Assembly (NCBI RefSeq): GCF_004382795.1
Contig: NZ_SMSG01000007.1
Location: 124,001 to 188,000 of the forward strand
Direction: 5' to 3'
From: Cumulibacter soli
GTDB taxonomy: Bacteria > Actinomycetota > Actinomycetes > Mycobacteriales > Antricoccaceae
DNA length: 64,000 nt
Below are positions 16,733 to 24,770 of this stretch, piece after piece; position 1 is the first letter of the stretch; each line of letters starts with the position of its first letter. The notes below the pieces were generated by a model, which did not search any database, was not told the DNA's origin, and was given only the letters and a program-made list of their open reading frames with translations. A program made the position numbers and the translations under genes.

Positions 16733-17727
16733 CGGACCTCCTCCAATCCTGGTTCATTCTCGCTCTCATCGGTCGACGGATGCCCGGTGAGCGCAAGGAA
16801 CACCTCGTCCAATGACGGCTTCTGGACCGCTAGGGCATCGACCTCGATCCCGCTTTGGCGCAGCCTGAGGAGCACATCGATCGCTTGATCACTGCTGTGC
16901 AGGGGAACGTTGATGCGTCGCGACTCGGCGGACGTCGCCGGGCGTTCGTCGAGCAGCCGGGCGATCTCGTCGCCGGCGCGGGGAATGTCGCTCGGATGGC
17001 GCATCGTCAACTGCAGCGTGCTGCGACCCACCGAGTTCTTGAGTTCATCGGACGTACCCTCGGCGACTTTGAGCCCATGATCGATCACAGCGATCCGATC
17101 CGCCAGTTGGTCGGCTTCATCGAGGTACTGGGTGGTGAGCAGTACGGTGCATCCCTCGGCCACCAGTTCGCGGATTGTGTCCCACATTTGGCCGCGGGTG
17201 CGCGGATCGAGCCCAGTGGTGGGCTCATCCAGGAAAATCAGTGGCGGCCGAGTGATCAGGCTTGCGGCCAGATCAAGGCGACGGCGCATACCACCGGAGA
17301 AGGCGCTGATCGGTTTGTCCGCAGCGTCCTCGAGCTCGAACTGTTGCAGCAGTCGCACACCGCGGGCACGCGCGTCGGACTTTGATAGCCCTTGCAGTCG
17401 GCCAAACAGCAGGAGGTTCTCCTTCGCGGTGAGGTTCTCATCGACCGACGCGTACTGGCCCGTGACGCCCAACAGCGAGCGCACCCGATGCCCCTCACGG
17501 CGAACGTCGTGGCCAAGGATCCACGCATCGCCGCCGTCAATCGGCAACAAGGTGGCGAGCATCTTGAGCATCGTGGTCTTGCCGGCACCGTTCGGTCCCA
17601 GTACGCCGAACACTTCCCCGCGGCGTACGTCGAGATCGATCCCGTCGACCGCGCGGTGCGCGTCAAATATCTTCACCAATCCTCGCGCGTGTACCGCGAG
17701 GTCGGCTGATGGAATAACTGTCGTCAT
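16729..17727 (-). CDS. ABC transporter ATP-binding protein (DrrA-like)
   Basis: A 332-residue ATPase of the DrrA family: Walker A GPNGAGKTT near residue 45, signature FSGGMRRRLDLAASL, Walker B PPLIFLDEPTTGLD, switch His in LLTTQYLDEADQ, and the ~80-residue C-terminal extension typical of DrrA (DEVFLALTGHP). I use the ATG at 17727 because the family motif begins just after it; the frame continues to 17847 without a ribosome site. It powers the downstream permease, to which it is coupled by a 4-nt overlap. Confidence 0.9.
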   Translation of the reverse strand: MTTVIPSADLAVHARGLVKIFDAHRAVDGIDLDVRRGEVFGVLGPNGAGKTTMLKMLATLLPIDGGDAWILGHDVRREGHRVRSLLGVTGQYASVDENLTAKENLLLFGRLQGLSKSDARARGVRLLQQFELEDAADKPISAFSGGMRRRLDLAASLITRPPLIFLDEPTTGLDPRTRGQMWDTIRELVAEGCTVLLTTQYLDEADQLADRIAVIDHGLKVAEGTSDELKNSVGRSTLQLTMRHPSDIPRAGDEIARLLDERPATSAESRRINVPLHSSDQAIDVLLRLRQSGIEVDALAVQKPSLDEVFLALTGHPSTDESENEPGLEEVR

Positions 17728-17935
17728 GCGCTCAATGCTGCGAGCGCGCGGTTTCATCTCGGTTTCAGCAAGGCGCTCGCCGGTTTCACCGCCACGCTGA
17801 CCGGTCGCACCGCTGCATCGCGCATGTCCGTATCGCCGGTGGTGCACGAATCGTCGCTCACCCGATTCCGTCGCCAGCGCACCCGGCTTGCCCGTCCGTC
17901 GAACGGCTCCGCCGTCAGTCGAACGAGTCGGGCCG

Positions 17936-18583
17936 TCAGTCCAGTCGTTGCACCATAACGGCCGATGCCGCGTCGTCCGGCAGATCGAGCGGCTCGGCGC
18001 CGAGTTCTACTTCGGCGCCGGGGCTGAGACCATGTCCACTCAGCATCCGTAACTGCTGCGGATCGGCGTCCGAAACGCGTACAACTCGGTAGCGTCCGGG
18101 CTCGGCGTCGCTCAATGCGAGCACGTTCTGCGGATACCGGACGGTGCCGTCGGCGTCGGGAATCGGATCACCGTGCGGATCGACGTCCGGAGCGCCCAGC
18201 ACACGCGCCACGCTATCGACGAATCGGTCCGAAACGGCGTGCTCCAGTTGTTCGGCCTCGTCGTGTACCTCGTCCCATCGGTAGCCGAGTTCACGGACCA
18301 GGAAGGTCTCGATCAGCCGGTGCCGACGGACCATCTGGATCGCATGTCGCCGTCCGGCGGCCGTCAGCCGGATCGGCCCGTATCGCTCATGTGCGAGCAG
18401 CCCCAGCGATTCCAATCGTCCGAGCGTGGCGGACGCCGTTGCACGGGTAGTGTTCATCCGTTCGGCGAGACTGCTCACCGTCGCGGGCGCCGATCCCCAT
18501 TCGGTCGCGGACCAGATCACTTTCAGGTAGTCCTGCGCGACCGAAGTCAGCATCGGGGTCGACTCTCGGCGACGTGTCGGCAT
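17936..18583 (-). CDS. mntR: DtxR/MntR-family metal-dependent repressor
   Basis: A 215-residue regulator with an N-terminal winged helix (SVAQDYLKVIWSATEWG, ATVSSLAERMNTTRATASATL), the metal-binding/dimerisation region with HDEAEQLEHAVSDR, and a C-terminal FeoA/SH3-like domain (GHGLSPGAEVELG). It starts 4 nt after the stop of the Nramp transporter gene, so it is co-transcribed with it. Pairing with MntH makes manganese the likely co-repressor, though iron (IdeR-like) cannot be excluded. Palindromic boxes upstream of the transporter are the likely targets, giving autoregulation. Confidence 0.88.
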   Translation of the reverse strand: MPTRRRESTPMLTSVAQDYLKVIWSATEWGSAPATVSSLAERMNTTRATASATLGRLESLGLLAHERYGPIRLTAAGRRHAIQMVRRHRLIETFLVRELGYRWDEVHDEAEQLEHAVSDRFVDSVARVLGAPDVDPHGDPIPDADGTVRYPQNVLALSDAEPGRYRVVRVSDADPQQLRMLSGHGLSPGAEVELGAEPLDLPDDAASAVMVQRLD

Positions 18584-18587
18584 CGGT

Positions 18588-19847
18588 TTAGTCCTGCCCG
18601 GTAATCATGAGATACAGCAAGGCGACGTTCAACGTCACAATAGCGATTGCGACGCTCGCAGCGGCGATGCGCAGTCGCAGGCTGTTGACGAACGAACCCA
18701 TGATGTCGGCGCGCCCGGTGTACCACGCCAACGGGATCAACGCGAACGGGATACCGAGCGACAGAACGACCTGGCTGAGCACCAGCGCCCAGGTCGGATC
18801 GACCCCGATTGCCAGGATGATCAACGCCGGAATGAGGGTGACGGCCCGGCGCCACAACACCGGTATACGCCGGTGAATCAGGCCGGCCATGATCGCCGAC
18901 CCGGCGTACGCACCAACGGACGCCGAGGCGAGTCCGGATGCCAGCAGTCCGATGCCGAACACCAAACCGACTCCGGCCCCAAGGTGGGTGCTGATCGCAT
19001 CGGCCGCACCTTCGATCGTGTTCGTCCCGGGGACTCCGGGCAACGCCGAGGCAGCCAACAACAGCATCGCAATGTTGACGCCACCGGCCACGATCAGCGC
19101 GAGCACCACATCCAACCTCGTGGCGCGCAACAGTCGTCGGATCCGGTCGGGGTCCTTGCTCACGCCATGCCGGTCGCGAGCGAGCCCGGAATGCAGGTAT
19201 ACCGCGTGCGGCATCACCGTCGCGCCAATCATGCTCGCCGCCAGCAACACCGTCGAGGATCCTTCAAAACGCGGCACCAGTCCCCCGGCAACCTCGCCCC
19301 AATCGGTCGTCGTGAAGAACAGACCCGCAACGAATCCGACCGCGATGATCGCGAGCATCGCGATCACCAAGAACTCGAACGTGCGCTGCCCACGACGAGA
19401 CTGAACCGACAGCATGATCATCGAGATGACACCGACGATGACGCCTCCGACCGGTAACGGTAGGTCGAAGAGGATATGCAGCGCGATCGCGCCACCGATC
19501 ACTTCGGCAAGATCAGTCGCGGCAGCGGTAACTTCGGCCTGCCCCCAGTACAGCAGTCTCGTCGGTTTGGACAGGCGACCGCCGAGCACCTCCGGCAGGC
19601 TCTGTCCCGTCACCAAACCCAGCTTCGCCGAGAGGTACTGCACCACGACGGCCATCACGTTCGCGACGACGAGCACCCACACCAGCAAATACCCGTACTC
19701 CGCACCCGCGGACAGGTTGGCGGCCACGTTACCGGGGTCGACGTAGGCGATGGCCGCGACGAACGCGGGACCAAGCAGCCCGATGAGGCGCGCCTCGGGC
19801 TTGCGCCGTGGTTGAGCGCGTTCGGCAGTGTCAGCGGGAGTGGACAA
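18588..19847 (-). CDS. mntH: Nramp-family Mn2+/Fe2+ transporter
   Basis: A 419-residue proton-coupled divalent metal importer with 11 predicted helices. The two metal-binding motifs are present: DPGN at residues 37-40 in helix 1 and MPHAVYLHS in helix 6. The start codon appears to be TTG at 19847 with only a weak ribosome site, which may keep expression low. It is followed after 4 nt by the MntR-type repressor and preceded by a cluster of palindromes that probably shut the operon down when the metal is plentiful. Confidence 0.92.
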   Translation of the reverse strand: MSTPADTAERAQPRRKPEARLIGLLGPAFVAAIAYVDPGNVAANLSAGAEYGYLLVWVLVVANVMAVVVQYLSAKLGLVTGQSLPEVLGGRLSKPTRLLYWGQAEVTAAATDLAEVIGGAIALHILFDLPLPVGGVIVGVISMIMLSVQSRRGQRTFEFLVIAMLAIIAVGFVAGLFFTTTDWGEVAGGLVPRFEGSSTVLLAASMIGATVMPHAVYLHSGLARDRHGVSKDPDRIRRLLRATRLDVVLALIVAGGVNIAMLLLAASALPGVPGTNTIEGAADAISTHLGAGVGLVFGIGLLASGLASASVGAYAGSAIMAGLIHRRIPVLWRRAVTLIPALIILAIGVDPTWALVLSQVVLSLGIPFALIPLAWYTGRADIMGSFVNSLRLRIAAASVAIAIVTLNVALLYLMITGQD

Positions 19848-19872
19848 CGGCGTATGGCTTTCTCGGTGGAAG

Positions 19873-19917
19873 CTCTAAGTTAGAGCACTCTAACAATTAG
19901 AGTTAGGACACTCTAAC
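19873..19917. promoter_or_regulatory. Cluster of MntR-like operator palindromes
   Basis: GTTAGAG-CA-CTCTAAC (19879-19894) is a perfect palindrome; GTTAGGACACTCTAAC (19902-19917) is a second copy with two changes, and CTCTAA-G-TTAGAG (19873-19885) overlaps the first. They lie 26-70 bp upstream of mntH. Their A/T-rich TTAG...CTAA symmetry resembles DtxR/IdeR/MntR boxes, so I assign them to the MntR encoded in the operon. Confidence 0.75.
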
Positions 19918-20090
19918 TCTCCCGGGCACGTCCGAGGAGATAGTTCGCAGTGACGTTCGAAACACGCCGTGCGCGCCGTCATTGCGATGATCCATGCGCC
20001 CGAACGCAGCGCCTACTCGAAGCGCAGCGATCATCTGTGCGGTGAGCTCGTCCGTCAGGACGCCGTGGCTGATGTGGCTGGGCCTAGTTA

Positions 20091-20831
20091 CTACCGGCTC
20101 GCCGCCTCGGACTCGTACAGTTCGATCGCCGCGCGCACGAGCGCGGCGTTGTCCGGTGCGACGGATCCATCCGGCAGCAGCAGCGCGTCTTCGAGCCCGA
20201 TCCGAGTCTGTACGCCGATCTGGGCCGCCCGCTGCACCATCGGCCAGGCGGTACTGCCGTTTCCGTGCAACAGAACCGGCACCGCACCGACATTGCGCTC
20301 GGACATCAGCGCCAGCATCGCGGACGCGGTGTGCTCCGCATCCGCTGCATCGGCGCCGTGTGGGAGTTCCACGAGCGCGCGGATGCACTGATCGCGGTGC
20401 GGCGAAGCAGCCCATCGCTCGATCGCGGTGTCAGTCCATAGGCCTGCTTCGATCGCGATGCCCTGCTCGATCAGGGTGGCGGCAACCTCGTCGGCGCCAT
20501 CTTCATGCCAATTCACCGAGGCAAAGTCGGGTCGGATCCGCCATTCGCCGATGGCCGCCACCCGCTGCGCGGGGTCCGGTTGCGCCCAGGCCCCCGTAGT
20601 CACGCCGACGGGAATCTTCGGGCCGGCCGCTCGCACTGCGCCGAGCACCAATTCGAGGCGATCGGCATCCAAGGTGTCACGCCCATCGTCACCTTTCACG
20701 TGCAGGTGTACGGCGAACGCCCCGGCGGACTCGGCCGCGAGCACATCATCGGCAATCTGCTGAGCCGACACCGGCAGCGCTGGGTGTTGATCGGGAGTAC
20801 GGGCACCGTTGATACAGGCTTTGACCGACAT
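20091..20831 (-). CDS. Beta-keto acid cleavage enzyme (BKACE, DUF849)
   Basis: A 246-residue TIM-barrel protein of the BKACE family. It opens with KACINGARTP, then AVHLHVK with the paired metal-binding histidines (His42, His44), and near the C-terminus IGLEDALLLPDG, the conserved Glu-Asp loop. The family condenses a beta-keto acid with acetyl-CoA, giving acetoacetate and a new CoA ester; 3-keto-5-aminohexanoate cleavage in lysine fermentation is the classic case, but substrates vary and cannot be read here. It is shorter than many members (about 270-310). It is divergent from a cyclase/ThDP-enzyme pair 80 nt away and near a thiolase, which together look like a small catabolic island. Confidence 0.85.
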   Translation of the reverse strand: MSVKACINGARTPDQHPALPVSAQQIADDVLAAESAGAFAVHLHVKGDDGRDTLDADRLELVLGAVRAAGPKIPVGVTTGAWAQPDPAQRVAAIGEWRIRPDFASVNWHEDGADEVAATLIEQGIAIEAGLWTDTAIERWAASPHRDQCIRALVELPHGADAADAEHTASAMLALMSERNVGAVPVLLHGNGSTAWPMVQRAAQIGVQTRIGLEDALLLPDGSVAPDNAALVRAAIELYESEAASR

Positions 20832-20911
20832 CCAGTGACACTACAACCTCCAGGCGCCACAACCCGCTCGGATAGTGTCGAGCCTCAACTGCACCTGCTC
20901 AAGGAGGCATC

Positions 20912-21685
20912 ATGTCCGTCCTGTCCGCGTTGACCGAAGCGCTCGACTCCGGCGCCATCGAAGTCATCGACCTCACTGCCCCACTGTCCTCACAAACGCC
21001 CGTGCTGGAGCTCCCACCGGAGTTCGGTCAGACGGCAGTATTCGAACTCGAGGAGATCAGCAAGTACGACGACCGCGGACCGGCTTGGTACTGGAACAAC
21101 ATCCGCACCGGCGAGCACACCGGCACGCACTTCGACGCACCGAACCACTGGATCAGCGGTAAAGACCTCGGCGACATCGCCTCTGTGCCGGTGCGCCGAA
21201 TGATCGGTCAAGCTGCCGTCCTCGATGTCACCGCCGAGGCGAGCGCGAATCCGGACTTTCTGGTGGAGGTCGAACACATCAAGGCGTGGGAGGCCGAGCA
21301 CGGTCCGTTGCCCGCCGGAGGTTGGTTGCTGGTGCGCACCGGATGGGATGCGCGGTCACGATCACAAGCCGAGATGATCAACGCCGACGAGTCCGGCTCG
21401 CACACCCCCGGCCTATCTGTCGAGGCCGCACGATGGGTCGCCGAACAGACACCGGTGATCGGGATGGGTGTGGAGACCGTGGGCACCGACGCCGGCGCAG
21501 CGGCAGGGTTCGACCCGATGTTCCCCTGCCACTCGATGCTGATGGGTAACAACAAGTACGGCCTCACGCAGTTGCAAAACCTCGCCCAGCTCCCGCCAAC
21601 CGGCGCCGTCATCATCGCCGGACCACTGCCGATCGTGAACGGCTCCGGCTCCCCCGCCCGCGTACTCGCGCTCGTCGAACGCTGA
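20912..21685 (+). CDS. Cyclase family protein (kynurenine formamidase-like)
   Basis: A 257-residue metal-dependent hydrolase of the cyclase superfamily. The signature HTGTHFDAPNHW (residues 69-80; His69, His73, Asp75, His79) supplies the metal site. Members include kynurenine formamidase, isatin hydrolase and polyketide cyclases; no tryptophan catabolic genes lie nearby, so a kynurenine role is not favoured. AAGGAGG before the ATG is an optimal ribosome site. Its stop overlaps the start of the ThDP enzyme by 1 nt (TGATG), so the two are a coupled pair. Confidence 0.88.
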   Translation: MSVLSALTEALDSGAIEVIDLTAPLSSQTPVLELPPEFGQTAVFELEEISKYDDRGPAWYWNNIRTGEHTGTHFDAPNHWISGKDLGDIASVPVRRMIGQAAVLDVTAEASANPDFLVEVEHIKAWEAEHGPLPAGGWLLVRTGWDARSRSQAEMINADESGSHTPGLSVEAARWVAEQTPVIGMGVETVGTDAGAAAGFDPMFPCHSMLMGNNKYGLTQLQNLAQLPPTGAVIIAGPLPIVNGSGSPARVLALVER

Positions 21686-23367
21686 TGGACGTCGCCGAGG
21701 CAATCGGGCGGGCGTTGGTGGACGCCGGGGTCGATCGGGCATTCGGCGTGGTCGGCTCCGGAAACTTCGCGATTACCAATGCGATCGTGGCCGCCGGAGC
21801 GCCATTCACTGCCGCACGGCACGAGGGCGGTGCGGTGACGATGGCCGACGCATACGCGCGCACCAGCGGACGGGTCGGCGTCGTGACCGTGCATCAAGGC
21901 TGCGGGCTGACCAACGCGATGACCGGTCTGACCGAAGCGGCAAAGAGTCGCACTCCGCTACTCATCGTCGCCGCCGAAGCGACGGCGCCGCGATCGAATT
22001 TCTACGTCGACCAACGTGCGCTGGCTACCGCGATCGGCGCAGATTCCATCCGCATCAGCGATCCGGCAAAAGCCGAACGCCTCGTCGCAGATGCCGTCGA
22101 GGCCACTCTGCGTGAACGCCGAACAATCCTGTTGAACGTGCCGCTCGACGTACAGGCCATGCCCGCTCGGGCGCGACCGATAGTCGAGCCCGCGACGTAC
22201 GCCGACTTCATTGAACCGGCGCCCACCGCATCCGTGCAGCCACGCCCGAAGCCCCAACGGGATCCGGCGCCGGAACAGGTGCGCCGCTTGATCGACGTAC
22301 TCGCCCGCGCCGAACGTCCCGTGTTCATCGCCGGGCGCGGCGCGCGCAGCGATTCAGCACGCGCGGCACTCGAACTGCTGGCCGAGCGCTCCGGGGCGCT
22401 GCTGGCGACCTCCGCCGTTGCCAAGGGCCTGTTTCGGGGCAACCGGTGGTCGCTGGATGTGTCCGGTGGATTCGCCTCGCCACTGGCCGCGGAACTGATC
22501 GCCGGCGCAGACCTGATCGTCGGGTGGGGCACCGCACTGAATATGTGGACCACTCGGCACGGGCGTCTCATCGGGCAGAACGCCCTCATCGCTCAGGTGG
22601 ACGACGATCCGGACGCACTCGGGGCCCACCGCCCGATCGACGTCGGCGTACTCGGCGATGTTTCGGCCACGGCTGAGCACGCGCTGCGGTCCTGGACCGC
22701 GGACACGCGCGTGGGCTACCGCCGCGCCGACGTCGGCGAAGCCCTCACCGAACGCGGTACGTGGCTGACGACGGCGTACGACGATGTGAGCACCGCGGAG
22801 CGGGTCGATGCGCGCACGCTCACGAAGCGTCTCGATGCGATCCTGCCGCAAGAACGGGTCATCGGCGTCGACTCCGGCAACTTCATGGGCTACCCGAGCA
22901 TGTTCCTGCGCACCCCCGACGAACGCGGATTCTGCTTCACACAGGCATTCCAGTCGGTCGGGCTCGGGCTGGCGACCGCGATTGGCGCTGCGCTGGCACA
23001 GCCTGACCGCCTACCGATTGCCGCCGTGGGCGACGGCGGATTGTTCATGGCGGCGTCCGAATTGGAGACCGTCGTTCGGCTCGGGCTGCCGATGGTGATC
23101 ATCGTGTACAACGATGCGGCGTACGGCGCCGAAATCCACCACTTCGGCCCGAGCGGTGCGCCGCTGGATGTGGTGCGGTTCGCGGACGTCGATATTGCCG
23201 CGATCGCGCGTGGGTATGGGTTCGAGGCGCTGACCGTACACACCGTTGCCGATCTTGATCGGGCCATCGAATGGGTTGACGGTCCGCGCGGTCGACCGCT
23301 GTTGATCGACGCGAAGGTGACCACCGACGACGCCTCATGGTGGCTCGCGGACGCGTTCGGTCACTGA
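21685..23367 (+). CDS. Thiamine-diphosphate enzyme, acetolactate synthase-like
   Basis: A 560-residue ThDP-dependent enzyme with three domains: N-terminal pyrimidine-binding domain carrying the catalytic Glu47 (RHEGGAVTMADAYA), central domain, and C-terminal pyrophosphate domain with GDGGLFMAASELETV and NDAAYG, the GDG...N metal motif. It belongs with acetolactate synthase, benzoylformate decarboxylase and related enzymes; specificity cannot be told. It is translationally coupled to the cyclase gene upstream, so decarboxylation or ligation of a keto acid produced by ring opening is a reasonable guess. No regulatory small subunit gene is present, which argues against a role in branched-chain amino acid synthesis. 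Confidence 0.85.
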   Translation: MDVAEAIGRALVDAGVDRAFGVVGSGNFAITNAIVAAGAPFTAARHEGGAVTMADAYARTSGRVGVVTVHQGCGLTNAMTGLTEAAKSRTPLLIVAAEATAPRSNFYVDQRALATAIGADSIRISDPAKAERLVADAVEATLRERRTILLNVPLDVQAMPARARPIVEPATYADFIEPAPTASVQPRPKPQRDPAPEQVRRLIDVLARAERPVFIAGRGARSDSARAALELLAERSGALLATSAVAKGLFRGNRWSLDVSGGFASPLAAELIAGADLIVGWGTALNMWTTRHGRLIGQNALIAQVDDDPDALGAHRPIDVGVLGDVSATAEHALRSWTADTRVGYRRADVGEALTERGTWLTTAYDDVSTAERVDARTLTKRLDAILPQERVIGVDSGNFMGYPSMFLRTPDERGFCFTQAFQSVGLGLATAIGAALAQPDRLPIAAVGDGGLFMAASELETVVRLGLPMVIIVYNDAAYGAEIHHFGPSGAPLDVVRFADVDIAAIARGYGFEALTVHTVADLDRAIEWVDGPRGRPLLIDAKVTTDDASWWLADAFGH

Positions 23368-23472
23368 CGGGCACCGAACGTCCTATGCCGTAGCCGGGGC
23401 ATCGGCGCCCTGTGACGGCGAAGGCCGGTCGCATACGCTTGACGTTCCGTAGCGAACCTAAAGGAGACATAG

Positions 23473-24657
23473 ATGAGTGAGCGCGACGTAGTCGTCCTGT
23501 CCGCGGTACGTTCTGCGATCGGCAGCTTCGGCGGCGGCCTGTCCGACCAGGAACCAGCTGACCTCGGCGGAGCCGTGATGAAAGAGGCCGTCGGCCGCTC
23601 AGGCGTCGATCCCGATCAGGTCAATTATGTCACCGTGGGCAACGTGATCCCCACGGAGTCCCGCTACCCCTACGTCGCTCGTGTCGCGGCGATTCAGGCG
23701 GGACTGTCGATGGACTCGGTGGCGATGGGAGTCAACCGGCTATGTTCCTCGGGTCTGCAGGCGGTCGTGTCAACGGCGCAGAACATTCTGCTCGGTGACG
23801 CCGAGTTCGGCGTCGGCGGCGGTGTTGAGGTCATGTCGCGCGGCGCGTACCTCTCCCCCGCGATGCGCAGCGGAGCGCGGATGGGTGATACCGCGATGGT
23901 CGACAGTATGGTCGCGGCATTGACCGACCCGTTCGGCGTTGGGCACATGGGCATCACCGCGGAGAACCTCGCAGAAAAGTGGGACATCACCCGTGAGCAG
24001 CAGGACGAGCTCGCTGCCGAATCGCACCGGCGCGCGGCGGTCGCGATCGAGGAAGGCCGATTCACCTCGCAGATCGTGCCGATCGTGAAGAAGTCGCGCA
24101 AGGGCGAGGTTGTCATCGACACCGACGAGCATGTACGTCCCGGAACCACCGTCGACACGCTCGCCGGTATGCGTCCAGCGTTCAAGAAGGACGGCACCGT
24201 CACCGCCGGCAACGCATCGGGCATCAACGACGGCGCCGCGTTCCTCGTCCTGGGCGAGGCTCAGGCCGCGGCCGAAGCGGGCGCGAAGCCGATCGCCCGC
24301 TTGGCGTCGTACGCCGTCGCCGGCGTACCGAACCACATCATGGGTGAAGGACCGATCCCGGCAACGAAGAAGGCGCTCGCCAAGGGCGGGTTCACGCTGG
24401 ACCAGATGGACGTCATCGAATCGAATGAGGCGTTCGCCGCGCAGGCGATCGCGGTCGCCCGGGGCCTGGACCTGGACATGGCGAAGACCAACCCAAACGG
24501 CGGCGCGATCGCGCTCGGGCACCCGATCGGCTGCTCGGGCGCTTTCCTCGCGGTAAAAGCGATCCACGAACTTGAGCGGATCGGCGGAAAGTACGCGCTG
24601 GTCACCATGTGCGTCGGCGGCGGGCAGGGAATCGCCGCGGTATTCGAGAAGCTGTAA
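23473..24657 (+). CDS. Acetyl-CoA C-acetyltransferase (thiolase)
   Basis: A 394-residue thiolase with all catalytic positions: nucleophile Cys91 in NRLCSSGLQAV, the NEAFA loop, the GHPIGCSGA histidine motif and MCVGGGQG with the second cysteine. Length and ends match degradative/biosynthetic thiolases of class II. AAAGGAG precedes the ATG. It reversibly cleaves or forms acetoacetyl-CoA-type thioesters in the cytoplasm. It lies 105 nt after the ThDP enzyme and could consume the acetoacetate produced (after activation) by the BKACE. A perfect terminator follows. Confidence 0.93.
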   Translation: MSERDVVVLSAVRSAIGSFGGGLSDQEPADLGGAVMKEAVGRSGVDPDQVNYVTVGNVIPTESRYPYVARVAAIQAGLSMDSVAMGVNRLCSSGLQAVVSTAQNILLGDAEFGVGGGVEVMSRGAYLSPAMRSGARMGDTAMVDSMVAALTDPFGVGHMGITAENLAEKWDITREQQDELAAESHRRAAVAIEEGRFTSQIVPIVKKSRKGEVVIDTDEHVRPGTTVDTLAGMRPAFKKDGTVTAGNASGINDGAAFLVLGEAQAAAEAGAKPIARLASYAVAGVPNHIMGEGPIPATKKALAKGGFTLDQMDVIESNEAFAAQAIAVARGLDLDMAKTNPNGGAIALGHPIGCSGAFLAVKAIHELERIGGKYALVTMCVGGGQGIAAVFEKL

Positions 24658-24672
24658 CCGTAAGACAGAGCC

Positions 24673-24710
24673 GATCGGGCGGTACGACGCTGACGTCGTA
24701 CCGCCCGATC
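24673..24710. terminator. Strong terminator between convergent genes
   Basis: A perfect 17-bp stem (24673-24689 with 24694-24710) and a CTGA tetraloop sit 15 nt after the thiolase stop, followed by AGTTTCTTC. The surface-protein gene on the other strand ends 61 nt further on, so the hairpin may serve both. Confidence 0.88.
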
Positions 24711-24770
24711 AGTTTCTTCGTGTCCTCATTACCGCGATCCCGGACCCTATTGCCCCGGGCGCCGGTACGG

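Noticed and set aside
21685-23367. Acetolactate synthase for branched-chain amino acids
   Set aside because: No regulatory subunit or ilvC nearby and it is coupled to a cyclase gene; it is kept as a ThDP enzyme of unknown specificity.
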